Shown: piece after piece, positions 1 to 7,440 of the stretch
Layout of the letters: the number at the start of each line of letters is the position of its first letter
Numbering within the stretch: position 1 is the first letter of the stretch
Source of the DNA: Pandoraea nosoerga
Lineage (GTDB): Bacteria > Pseudomonadota > Gammaproteobacteria > Burkholderiales > Burkholderiaceae
NCBI RefSeq assembly: GCF_902459585.1
Contig: NZ_CABPSC010000008.1
Location: 157,792-221,791, forward strand
Direction of reading: 5' to 3'
Length of the DNA: 64,000 nucleotides
Translations under genes and position numbers: made by a program
Notes under the pieces: model-generated
Database searches by the model: none
What the model was told of the DNA's origin: nothing
What the model saw: only the letters and a program-made list of their open reading frames with translations

Positions 1-368
1 GCCACGGCAACGCGGCGTGTGGCCGAGATGTCCTCGAACGTCCACAAGCCTGCCGCGTGCGGATCGTGTACGTCGAGCGAGCGGCCCGTGACGTGGCACC
101 AGAACAGTTCGCCGTTGGCGCGGCGCATGATGCGCTCGTCGGAATAGACGCCCTGCGAGCTCATGATCGGCGGGATCCGCTCGCCGATGCGCTCGAATTC
201 CTTGGGCGACGGGTAGAGCACCTGGAACGACTGGCCGATGAGCGCCTCGGGCTCGTAGCCGAAGATCTTGCCAAGCTGTCGGTTGCAATCTTCGATGATG
301 CGCTGGCGCGAGATCACCAGACCGACCGGCGCGATGTGAAAAGCTGTCTGATAGTCGAACGTCGGCAT
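1..368 (-). CDS. PAS-domain sensor/regulator, 3' part outside window
   Basis: Reading leftwards from an ATG at 368, the frame is open to the window edge, giving about 122 residues. The N-terminus (MPTFDYQTAFHIAPVGLVIS) and the following IIEDCNRQLGKIFGYEPEALIG, GELFWCHVTGRSL and FEDISATRR segments form a complete PAS fold of the S-box type. Such domains sense redox, ligands or light. In related genomes a PAS plus LuxR-type helix-turn-helix protein sits beside scoAB, so a DNA-binding C-terminus is expected, but it lies outside the window. It is divergent from scoA across about 225 bp, so control of scoAB is possible (inference). Confidence 0.75.
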   Translation of the reverse strand, partial: MPTFDYQTAFHIAPVGLVISRQRIIEDCNRQLGKIFGYEPEALIGQSFQVLYPSPKEFERIGERIPPIMSSQGVYSDERIMRRANGELFWCHVTGRSLDVHDPHAAGLWTFEDISATRRVAV

Positions 369-593
369 GGGGGCAGGGCGGATCGGGTCGGGCCCCGCGC
401 GAGCGCGGCGCGTGCCGCGGCCGGTGCACGGGAAGATATGTAATTTCACGTATTGTGCCCCATTTGGGCGCCACCGTAAGCTCTACGATTGCACCGGGCG
501 CGCGTCCGCGGCGTCTCGCGGTTCGGCGCGAGCCTTGCAACGCGTGAGAGCGCGGCATAATTTCAATTCTCAACCGAGGGAAAGGGACAAACG

Positions 594-1292
594 ATGAACA
601 AGGTATACGCCAGCGCCAAGGAGGCGCTCGCCGGCGTCGTCGCAGACGGGCAAACGCTCGCCGTCGGCGGCTTCGGCCTGTGTGGCATTCCGGAGGCCCT
701 GATCGCCGCGCTGCGCGACTCGGGCGTCAAGGGGCTTACCTGCATCAGCAACAACGCCGGCGTGGACGGTTTCGGCCTGGGCCTGTTGCTCGAGACGCGC
801 CAGATCAAGAAGATGATTTCGTCATACGTCGGCGAGAACAAGGAGTTCGAGCGCCAGTATCTGGCCGGCGAGCTCGAGCTCGAATTCACGCCTCAGGGCA
901 CGCTCGCCGAGAAGCTGCGCGCCGGCGGCGCGGGCATTCCCGCATTCTTCACGAAGACAGGCGTGGGCACGGTAGTGGCCGAAGGCAAGGAAACGCGTGA
1001 GTTCGACGGCGAGACGTATGTCATGGAACGCTCGCTGCGCGCCGATGTCGCGTTGGTGAAGGCTGCCAAGGCCGACCGCGCCGGCAACCTCGTATTCAAC
1101 CGCACCGCCCGCAACTTCAATCCGGTGGCCGCCATGGCCGGCAAGATCACGATTGCCGAAGTGGAAGAACTGGTCGAGACCGGTTCGATCGATCCGGACG
1201 ACGTGCACCTGCCGGGTATCTTCGTGCAGCGCATCGTGGTGAACGCGCATCCGGAAAAACGCATCGAACAGCGCACGGTACGTGCCAAGTAA
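594..1292 (+). CDS. scoA: 3-oxoacid (succinyl-CoA:acetoacetate) CoA-transferase, subunit A
   Basis: The 232-residue protein has the N-terminal glycine-rich segment GGFGLCGIPEALI and the ENKEFERQYLAGELELE and AFFTKTGVGT blocks typical of the alpha subunit of class I CoA-transferases. With ScoB it moves CoA from succinyl-CoA to acetoacetate, the committing step of cytosolic ketone-body or 3-hydroxybutyrate use. The start is preceded by a GAGGGAAAGGGA ribosome site. ScoB follows after 24 bp, so the two are co-transcribed. Length and motifs match the family; AtoD-type short-chain transferases are the nearest alternative. Confidence 0.95.
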   Translation: MNKVYASAKEALAGVVADGQTLAVGGFGLCGIPEALIAALRDSGVKGLTCISNNAGVDGFGLGLLLETRQIKKMISSYVGENKEFERQYLAGELELEFTPQGTLAEKLRAGGAGIPAFFTKTGVGTVVAEGKETREFDGETYVMERSLRADVALVKAAKADRAGNLVFNRTARNFNPVAAMAGKITIAEVEELVETGSIDPDDVHLPGIFVQRIVVNAHPEKRIEQRTVRAK

Positions 1293-1316
1293 GCCGCCGA
1301 GAACAAGGAGATAGTC

Positions 1317-1955
1317 ATGGCATGGAATCGTGATGAAATGGCCGCGCGCGCGGCGCGCGAGCTCGAAGACGGCTTTTACGTGAACCTTGGCATCGGTTTG
1401 CCCACGCTCGTGGCCAACCATGTGCCCGAAGGCATGGAAGTCTGGCTGCAGTCGGAGAATGGCCTGCTCGGTATCGGCCCGTTCCCGACCGAAGACGAAG
1501 TCGACGCCGACATGATCAACGCCGGCAAGCAGACGGTGACGACGCTGCCGGGTTCGTCGATCTTCTCGTCGGCCGACTCGTTCGCCATGATTCGCGGCGG
1601 CCACATCAACCTGGCGATTCTCGGGGCGATGCAGGTGAGCGAAAAGGGTGACCTCGCGAACTGGATGATCCCGGGCAAGATGATCAAGGGCATGGGCGGC
1701 GCGATGGATCTCGTCGCCGGCGTGGGCCGCGTGGTCGTGCTCATGGAGCATGTAGCCAAGGGCGATGCGCACAAGATCCTCAAGAACTGCGATTTGCCGC
1801 TGACCGGCGTTGGCGTGGTCAACCGCATCATCACCGATCTGGGTGTGATCGACGTGACGCCGGATGGCCTGAAGGTCGTCGAACTGGCGCCGGGTGTGAC
1901 GAAGGAAGAAATTACGCAGAAGACCGGGGCGCCGCTCGACACGAGCGCTGTCTGA
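1317..1955 (+). CDS. scoB: 3-oxoacid CoA-transferase, subunit B
   Basis: The 212-residue beta subunit carries the active-site segment [11 protein letters not shown], with the catalytic glutamate at about residue 47, which forms the gamma-glutamyl-CoA thioester in this family. The [15 protein letters not shown] block near the N-terminus is also characteristic. A ribosome site AAGGAG stands in front of the ATG. It forms the transferase with ScoA and ends the operon: a very strong intrinsic terminator lies about 130 bp downstream. bdhA faces it convergently, so 3-hydroxybutyrate oxidation and acetoacetate activation are encoded side by side. Confidence 0.95.
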   Translation: MAWNRDEMAARAARELEDGFYVNLGIGLPTLVANHVPEGMEVWLQSENGLLGIGPFPTEDEVDADMINAGKQTVTTLPGSSIFSSADSFAMIRGGHINLAILGAMQVSEKGDLANWMIPGKMIKGMGGAMDLVAGVGRVVVLMEHVAKGDAHKILKNCDLPLTGVGVVNRIITDLGVIDVTPDGLKVVELAPGVTKEEITQKTGAPLDTSAV

Positions 1956-2088
1956 TGCCGGAGTGTGTTTCGGCGCGCTTCGGTGCGCCTTGGTAATACG
2001 TCGTCGGCCACCTCCACGCGCGGGGGCGGTCGGCCGAGTGTCTTGCTGAGCGTTGCGGGGCCGTTGAACCCGGCGACGTGTGGAGGTC

Positions 2089-2123
2089 GAAACGGGCGGG
2101 GTTTCCCCGCCCGTTTCGTTTTT
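2089..2123 (+). terminator. Intrinsic terminator of scoAB
   Basis: A perfect 13-bp stem (GAAACGGGCGGGG, 2089-2101) with a TTT loop pairs with 2105-2117 and is followed by G and a T5 run (2119-2123). It ends the scoAB transcript. The region from here to bdhA holds only the two tandem-repeat blocks listed next. Confidence 0.9.
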
Positions 2124-2160
2124 CCGGCGCCGCGTATTGTCGCGCGCGACTGCGCGTCAT

Positions 2161-2210
2161 GTGTGATATTGCGCGCTATTGCGTGTTATTGCGTGTTATT
2201 GCGCGTCATT
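2161..2210. repeat. 10-bp tandem repeat, about 5 units
   Basis: Five consecutive decamers follow the pattern G(C/T)G(C/T)GNTATT, the third and fourth being identical (GCGTGTTATT). They lie in the convergent scoB/bdhA gap. No gene is seen here. Confidence 0.85.
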
Positions 2211-2304
2211 GCCTTACCAGGCCCGTGGCGCCCGGCGGACACGCCTGGCGGGCCTGGATGGCTGTTGCTGCCTGATGTGCTGTTTGCGTTGATTGCGCTG
2301 ACGG

Positions 2305-2331
2305 CACTTATTGCACTTATTGCACTTATTG
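2305..2331. repeat. 9-bp tandem repeat CACTTATTG x3, overlapping the bdhA stop codon
   Basis: Three exact copies of CACTTATTG occupy 2305-2331. The third copy contains the complement of the bdhA stop codon (2326-2328), so the array begins inside the last codons of the gene and extends downstream of it. Confidence 0.9.
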
Positions 2332-3117
2332 CGCCACCCAGCCGCCGTCCATGTTCCAAGCGACGCCGCGCACCTGGTCGGCGGCTTCGCTGCACAGGAA
2401 AACGGCCAGCGCACCCAATTGCTGGGGTGTGACGAAATCGCCCGATGGCTGCTTCTCGCCGAGCAGCGAGCGCTTGGCCGCCTCGCTGGAGAGGTGCTCG
2501 CGCGCCGCGCGATCGTCGATCTGTTTCTGAACGAGCGGCGTGAGCACGAAGCCCGGGCAAATGGCGTTGGCCGTCACACCGGTCTGCGCATTTTCGAGCG
2601 CCGTCACTTTGGTCAGTCCGACGATGCCATGTTTGGCCGCCACATACGCCGACTTGCCCGCAGAGCCCACGAGCCCGTGGGCCGACGCGATATTGATGAT
2701 TCGTCCCCAGTTGCGCATGCGCATGCCCGGCAGCGCGAGGCGCGTAGTGTGGAATGCCGACGTGAGGTTGATCGCGATGATCGCGTCCCATCTTTCCGTC
2801 GGAAAATCCTGAATCTGCGCAACGTGCTGAATACCGGCATTGTTCACGAGAATGTCCACGCCGCCGAACTCCGATTCGGCATATTGCATCATGGCCTCGA
2901 TCTCGCTCGCCCGGCTCATGTCGGCGCCGTGATAGCCGATGCTCACGCCCGTGTGACCCGCTTTCGCCGCCGCGTCGGCGATGGCTCTGCGCGCGCCCTC
3001 GGCGTCGCCGAAACCGTTCGTGATGAGCGAGGCGCCCTGGGCCGCCAGCGCCTGTGCCATGCCCAGACCGATGCCGCTGGTCGAGCCGGTCACGAGGGCG
3101 ATTTTTCCTTTCAGCAT
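2326..3117 (-). CDS. bdhA: D-3-hydroxybutyrate dehydrogenase (SDR family)
   Basis: The 263-residue short-chain dehydrogenase has the NAD-binding TGSTSGIG at residues 10-17, NNAG, the catalytic serine in NIASAHG and the YVAAK tyrosine/lysine pair. The IQHVAQIQDFP and GFVLTPLVQKQI segments and the long loop before the C-terminal WNMDGGW(V) are typical of 3-hydroxybutyrate dehydrogenases. It oxidises D-3-hydroxybutyrate to acetoacetate with NAD+, supplying the substrate of the convergent ScoAB. It is divergent from the alpha/beta hydrolase gene over about 160 bp. General SDR membership is certain; the substrate rests on sequence type and neighbourhood. Confidence 0.93.
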   Translation of the reverse strand: MLKGKIALVTGSTSGIGLGMAQALAAQGASLITNGFGDAEGARRAIADAAAKAGHTGVSIGYHGADMSRASEIEAMMQYAESEFGGVDILVNNAGIQHVAQIQDFPTERWDAIIAINLTSAFHTTRLALPGMRMRNWGRIINIASAHGLVGSAGKSAYVAAKHGIVGLTKVTALENAQTGVTANAICPGFVLTPLVQKQIDDRAAREHLSSEAAKRSLLGEKQPSGDFVTPQQLGALAVFLCSEAADQVRGVAWNMDGGWVAQ

Positions 3118-3220
3118 TGCGTCGTCTCCGTGCGGATGAGGTGGGGGAAAAGCGTTTGAAATTGCTGAGTAGCACCGCGGACTGCGGTTTGATGCGGCTC
3201 GTGAGTGGCCTCATTCTAGC

Positions 3221-3248
3221 TTACGGTTTGCGGCAAGCGCGGTAGAAT
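3221..3248 (+). promoter_or_regulatory. Candidate sigma70 promoter of the hydrolase gene
   Basis: TTACGG (3221-3226), a 16-bp spacer and TAGAAT (3243-3248) lie 33 bp before the ATG at 3281. The elements are near consensus, but this is a pattern match only. Confidence 0.45.
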
Positions 3249-3280
3249 TCGGGTCTGGAAACCGATCCGATGAGTCCGCC

Positions 3281-4159
3281 ATGCCGAGCCACGTGCCCCG
3301 TCTGTCAAGCGTTCAGTGTCTGAGTCCGTCGGGGCTGCATCGCATGGCATATGCGGAGTGGGGCGATCCCGGCAATCCGCGCGTTCTGGTGTGCGTACAC
3401 GGCCTCACGCGTTGCGGCCGCGACTTCGACGCGCTCGCGCAGGCGTTCGCGAACGATTACCGCGTTGTATGCCCGGACGTGGTCGGGCGGGGGCAGTCGG
3501 AATGGTTGCGCAACCCCGCCGGCTACGCCGTGCCGCAGTACGTCGCGGACATGGTGACGCTGATCGCGCGGCTGGGCGTTGCGTCGGTGGACTGGTTCGG
3601 CACCTCGATGGGCGGGCTGATCGGCATGGGGCTCGCGGGCCTGCCGCAGACGCCGATCCGCAACATGCTGCTCAACGACGTCGGCCCTCACATCGATGCC
3701 GGGGCGCTGGCGCGCATCGGACAGTATGTCGGCATGCCAAAGCGCTTTGCGTCGATGGACGAGGCGGCGGATTATCTGTGGTCGATTTCGTCGGCCTTCG
3801 GCCCGCATACGCCACAGGAGTGGCGCGCGTTGTGCGAGCCGTTGGTCAAGGCCGATGGCGACGGATTTGTGTTGCGTTACGATCCTGCCATCGGCGCGGC
3901 GTTTACGGCCATTTCACCCGAGGCCGTGGCGGCCGGCGAGGCGATGCTCTGGGCATCGCTCGCGGCGTTTGGCGGACGCACGCTCGTGGTGCGCGGCGAG
4001 CAGTCGGACCTGCTCTCGCGCACCACGATGCAACAGATGCTCGCGCACGCGCAACACGCGCGCGCCGTGGAAATACCCGGCGTGGGACACGCGCCGACGT
4101 TCGTGCATGCGGATCAGATCGAGATCGCACGCCGTTTTTTTGACGGATATGCCGACTGA
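3281..4159 (+). CDS. Alpha/beta-fold hydrolase
   Basis: The 292-residue protein has the oxyanion-hole HG at residues 40-41, the nucleophile elbow GTSMGG with Ser109, an Asp region (VRGEQSDLLS) and the catalytic His in GVGHAPTF near the C-terminus: a complete Ser-Asp-His triad. No signal peptide is seen, so it should act in the cytoplasm on an ester, lactone or thioester. The substrate is not recognisable. It lies next to bdhA and 63 bp before a RidA gene. A role in hydroxybutyrate-ester metabolism is only a guess from position. Confidence 0.85.
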   Translation: MPSHVPRLSSVQCLSPSGLHRMAYAEWGDPGNPRVLVCVHGLTRCGRDFDALAQAFANDYRVVCPDVVGRGQSEWLRNPAGYAVPQYVADMVTLIARLGVASVDWFGTSMGGLIGMGLAGLPQTPIRNMLLNDVGPHIDAGALARIGQYVGMPKRFASMDEAADYLWSISSAFGPHTPQEWRALCEPLVKADGDGFVLRYDPAIGAAFTAISPEAVAAGEAMLWASLAAFGGRTLVVRGEQSDLLSRTTMQQMLAHAQHARAVEIPGVGHAPTFVHADQIEIARRFFDGYAD

Positions 4160-4222
4160 CGGGCGTCCCAGGGGCATCGCAGGGCAGGTCCGGAATTCGA
4201 AGAACACGAGGAGTCTTACATC

Positions 4223-4579
4223 ATGGCAGTACAACGTTTCTACGTCGAAAAGCGCTGGTCGGACATGGCGGTGCACAATGGCACCGTCTATCTGGCCGGG
4301 CAGACGCCTGATGACCGCAGCCAGGATATGGCCGGACAGACGCGTCAGGTTCTCGCGCACATCGACCGCCTGCTCGCCGAAGCGAACAGCGACAAGTCGT
4401 TGATTCTCTCGTGTCAGATCTTCATCTCCGACATGAAGTACTTCGGTGAAATGAATCAGGTGTGGGACGAGTGGGTGCCGGCCGGCAATGCGCCGCCGCG
4501 CGCCACGGTGCAGGCGGCGCTTGCCGATCCTGCCATGCTCGTTGAAATCGTGGTCGTGGCAGCGCAGCGCGATAGCTGA
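4223..4579 (+). CDS. RidA-family (YjgF/YER057c/UK114) protein
   Basis: The 118-residue protein keeps the RidA core: LAGQTP near residue 25, QIFISDMKYF, and PPRATVQ with Arg93, the residue that binds the carboxylate of imine substrates, plus a late Glu at about 108 (VEIVVVA). RidA proteins hydrolyse reactive enamines and imines released by PLP enzymes. The exact subfamily is uncertain because the sequence differs from canonical RidA around the N-terminus. A ribosome site GAGGAG-like tract (ACGAGGAG) precedes the ATG. It lies between the hydrolase and relA on the same strand. Confidence 0.85.
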   Translation: MAVQRFYVEKRWSDMAVHNGTVYLAGQTPDDRSQDMAGQTRQVLAHIDRLLAEANSDKSLILSCQIFISDMKYFGEMNQVWDEWVPAGNAPPRATVQAALADPAMLVEIVVVAAQRDS

Positions 4580-4626
4580 GCGCGACGACCGCTTCATCCG
4601 GGGCGCCTGGCGCCCCGTGTTCCGAC

Positions 4627-6924
4627 ATGAACCAACATCAAGCACCGACATCCGCTGGCGCGAATGCCACATCGGCGACCGGTGCCTCGGATCCGGCGCC
4701 GGCTGTGGCCGAGGCTGCGTTGCCGGCCACGCTCGACGACGCGCTCGCCTTCGCCGCGACGCTGTGCGAGGACCATGTGCTTTCGTCCGGCGAGCCGATC
4801 ATGGCGCATGCGCGTGGCATGCTCGCGATTCTCGACACCCTGCGCGTGGACGAAGCCACGCATCAGGCTGCCGCGCTCTTCTGCGCCGTCGAATTTCTCC
4901 CCGATCCGCAGGCGACGCTGACGCAGAAGTTCGGCGCCGAAGTCGCAGCGCTGGTGATCGACGTGCGCAAGCTGCAACGCCTTTCGGGAGCGGGCTCGCG
5001 CGCGGCGCAAGCCATGCCGTCAGACGGGCGCGATCGCGACGCGCTCGCCGAGCGCAAGTCGCAGGTCGAGGGCCTGCGCAAGATGCTGCTCGCCTTCGCG
5101 CAGGACATCCGGGTCGTGATGATCCGCCTCGCCTCGCGGCTCCAGTCGCTGCGGTGGTATGCCGCGCAAAAGAAGGCGCCGCCGGAGGACATGCCGCACG
5201 AGGTGCTGGAGATCTATGCGCCGCTTGCCAACCGTCTCGGCATCTGGCAACTGAAGTGGGAGCTCGAGGATCTCGCGTTCCGCTTCCTGGAGCCGGTGAC
5301 CTACAAGCAGATCGCCAAGCTGCTCGAAGAAAAACGCGCCGAGCGACAGTCGTTCATCGAGAGCGCGATCCAGCGGCTTCAGGACGAGCTCGCGCGTGCG
5401 GGCGTGAAGGCCGAAGTATCCGGGCGGCCGAAGCACATCTACAGCATCTGGAAGAAGATGCGCGGCAAGGCTGTCGATTTCGCGGAACTGTACGACGTGC
5501 GCGCGTTTCGTGTGATCGTCGACGACATCAAGGCGTGCTATACGGTGCTGGGCATCGTACACAATTTGTGGCAGCCGATTCCGAAGGAGTTCGACGATTA
5601 CATCTCGCGTCCGAAGCCGAACGGCTACAAGTCGCTGCATACGGTGGTGATCGGCGATGACGGGCGCGCGTTCGAAGTGCAGATTCGGACGCACGAGATG
5701 CACCACTTCGCCGAATACGGCATTGCCGCGCACTGGCGTTACAAGGAGGCCGGGCAGCGCGGCTATGGCGGCGCCTTTGCCGCCAACGAGGCATACGACG
5801 AGAAGATCGCGTGGCTGCGCCAGTTGCTCGCGTGGAAGGACGACGTGGCCGACACGGTCGGCACCGAGGCGACGGCCGAACCGTGGGAGCAGCTCAAGCG
5901 TGCGACCATCGACGACCATATCTACGTGCTCACACCGCAAGCGCGTGTCATTGCGCTGCCGCAGGGCGCCACGCCCGTCGATTTTGCCTACCACCTGCAC
6001 TCCGAGCTGGGGCACCGCTGTCGCGGCGCGCGTGTGGACGGCGCCATGGTGCCGCTCAATACGCCGCTGCAGAACGGGCAGACGGTAGAGATCATCACGG
6101 TCAAGCAGGGCGGGCCGTCGCGTGACTGGCTCAATGCGCAACTCGGGTACTTGCAGAGTCATCGGGCGCGGCAGAAGGTGCGGCAGTGGTTCAATGCCGT
6201 CGATCTCGAGGAGACGATCGCCAACGGGCGAACGCTTATCGACAAGACGCTGCAGCGCGAGGGCAAGACGTCGGTCAACCTCGAGGAGCTGGCCGCGCGG
6301 CTCGGTTTTCGCACGCCGGACGATCTCTATGCGTCCGTTGCGAAGGACGAGTTCAGTCTGCGGCATGTCGAGCAGGCGCTCTCGGGCAGCCTACCGGGAC
6401 CGGAACCACGCGATGAGGACACGCTCGTCGCGAAGAAGAGTCTCGATACCAGTGTTACGCAAGGCGCCAAGAGCGGGGTGCTGGTGGTTGGCGTTGGGGC
6501 GCTGCTCACCCAGTTGGCCAAATGCTGCCGGCCGGCGCCGCCCGACCCGATCGTGGGTTTCGTCACGCGGGGCAAGGGGGTGTCGATTCACCGCCAGGAC
6601 TGCGCCAACTTTCAGGCGATGAAGGCGCGCGCGCCCGAGCGGGTGATTCAGACGGCCTGGTCCGGCGACGTGCTCGAAGGCCGTGGCGTGGCGGCGTATC
6701 CGGTGGACATCCAGATCGAGGCGATTGACCGTCAGGGGCTGTTGCGCGACATCTCCGAAGTCTTTTCGCGCGAGAAGCTCAACGTGACGGGCGTCAGCAC
6801 GCAGTCGCGCGGGCAGCAGGCGTTCATGCAGTTCACCGTCGAAGTGCGCGACGGAGGGCAGTTGCAGCGGGCGTTGGCTCAGCTCAACGGGGTGTCGGGC
6901 GTGGTCTCGTCGCGTCGGCGGTAA
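4627..6924 (+). CDS. relA: (p)ppGpp synthetase RelA (hydrolase-inactive long RSH)
   Basis: The 765-residue long RSH protein has a degenerate N-terminal HD domain: the region that reads HD-x-x-ED in SpoT is LFCAVEFLPD here, so hydrolase activity should be absent. The synthetase domain has EFDD at 321-324, the signature of Mg-dependent monofunctional RelA (bifunctional enzymes have RFKD), and YKSLHT at 334-339. A TGS domain follows (DHIYVLTPQARVIALPQGAT, about 425-485), then a Cys-rich region (AKCCRPAPPDPIVGF) and a C-terminal ACT domain (IEAIDRQGLLRDISEVFS). It makes (p)ppGpp on ribosomes stalled by uncharged tRNA. A separate SpoT must exist elsewhere. Confidence 0.95.
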   Translation: MNQHQAPTSAGANATSATGASDPAPAVAEAALPATLDDALAFAATLCEDHVLSSGEPIMAHARGMLAILDTLRVDEATHQAAALFCAVEFLPDPQATLTQKFGAEVAALVIDVRKLQRLSGAGSRAAQAMPSDGRDRDALAERKSQVEGLRKMLLAFAQDIRVVMIRLASRLQSLRWYAAQKKAPPEDMPHEVLEIYAPLANRLGIWQLKWELEDLAFRFLEPVTYKQIAKLLEEKRAERQSFIESAIQRLQDELARAGVKAEVSGRPKHIYSIWKKMRGKAVDFAELYDVRAFRVIVDDIKACYTVLGIVHNLWQPIPKEFDDYISRPKPNGYKSLHTVVIGDDGRAFEVQIRTHEMHHFAEYGIAAHWRYKEAGQRGYGGAFAANEAYDEKIAWLRQLLAWKDDVADTVGTEATAEPWEQLKRATIDDHIYVLTPQARVIALPQGATPVDFAYHLHSELGHRCRGARVDGAMVPLNTPLQNGQTVEIITVKQGGPSRDWLNAQLGYLQSHRARQKVRQWFNAVDLEETIANGRTLIDKTLQREGKTSVNLEELAARLGFRTPDDLYASVAKDEFSLRHVEQALSGSLPGPEPRDEDTLVAKKSLDTSVTQGAKSGVLVVGVGALLTQLAKCCRPAPPDPIVGFVTRGKGVSIHRQDCANFQAMKARAPERVIQTAWSGDVLEGRGVAAYPVDIQIEAIDRQGLLRDISEVFSREKLNVTGVSTQSRGQQAFMQFTVEVRDGGQLQRALAQLNGVSGVVSSRRR

Positions 6925-7081
6925 GGGGGGGCACGCCCGCGGCAGGAAGGCACGGGACGCCGGCACCGAGCGCGCACGCGGGCGGGCGTTGGTCGGTGCG
7001 GCGTTTGCGCATCGACTGACACCGCCATCGCGCCGAGATCGTTGATTGACGCGGTTTTTCGTCGGCAGGCACAATAATCGC

Positions 7082-7110
7082 TTGGCGATTCGCGGGAATC
7101 TTGCTAGAAT
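7082..7110 (+). promoter_or_regulatory. Sigma70 promoter of tRNA-Val
   Basis: TTGGCG (7082-7087), a 17-bp spacer and TAGAAT (7105-7110) place transcription start about 10 nt before the mature tRNA 5' end. The spacing and both hexamers are near consensus. Confidence 0.7.
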
Positions 7111-7126
7111 CTCGTTTTCTTGCAGT

Positions 7127-7203
7127 AGGCTCGTAGCTCAGCTGGTTAGAGCACCACCTTGACATGGTGGGGGTCGTTGGTTCGAGTCCAATCGAGCCTA
7201 CCA
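7127..7203 (+). tRNA. tRNA-Val (anticodon GAC)
   Basis: The 77-nt cloverleaf has acceptor AGGCTCG pairing with CGAGCCT, D-arm with AGCTGGTTAGA, anticodon stem CCACC/GGTGG around loop TTGACAT (anticodon GAC at 7161-7163), T-arm with GGTTCGAGTCC, and an encoded CCA (7201-7203). It reads GUC and GUU valine codons. It stands alone between relA and the thrS leader. Confidence 0.97.
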
Positions 7204-7263
7204 ACGAATTTGATGCATTACAGTCCGCGAGACCCCGCAGACACAGGCGTTGGAAAAACACAC

Positions 7264-7311
7264 ATGTTGAAGACCGCCCGAACTTTCACAGTGGTGAAGG
7301 TGCGACGCTAA
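7264..7311 (+). CDS. Putative thrS leader peptide (15 residues)
   Basis: The short frame encodes MLKTARTFTVVKVRR and stops with TAA at 7309-7311. Three of 15 codons are threonine (ACC, ACT, ACA at positions 4, 7 and 9), all before the antiterminator segment that begins right after the stop. This is the arrangement of a translation-controlled attenuator. The ribosome site is weak (GGA about 12 nt upstream), so translation is inferred, not shown. Confidence 0.5.
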   Translation: MLKTARTFTVVKVRR

Positions 7312-7383
7312 GTCGAGGGTGTTTTTCGTCTGGATGCTAGGAATGAAGAGACGGCCTCGACGACAGTCGAGGCCGTTTTTTTT
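7312..7383 (+). promoter_or_regulatory. Attenuator of thrS: antiterminator segment and intrinsic terminator
   Basis: CGGCCTCGAC (7352-7361), loop GACA and GTCGAGGCCG (7366-7375) form a perfect 10-bp hairpin followed by T8 (7376-7383), 57 bp before the thrS ATG. The segment GTCGAGG at 7312-7318, directly after the leader-peptide stop, is identical to part of the terminator's 3' arm and can pair with CCTCGAC (7355-7361), which would break the terminator. A ribosome held at the Thr codons would leave 7312-7318 free (readthrough); one at the stop codon would cover it (termination). Confidence 0.65.
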
Positions 7384-7440
7384 CGTGGTTTGCCGCGTGG
7401 CGTGGGCCGCGCGTGACGTTTTAGCGCATGGGAGTGCGAC

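Noticed and set aside
2161-2331. CRISPR-like repeats
   Set aside because: Units are 9-10 bp and directly adjacent, with no 25-40 bp repeats, no spacers and no cas genes in the window.
7204-7440. T-box riboswitch upstream of thrS
   Set aside because: No T-box sequence or specifier-loop architecture was seen; the short leader peptide and competing pairing explain the terminator better.
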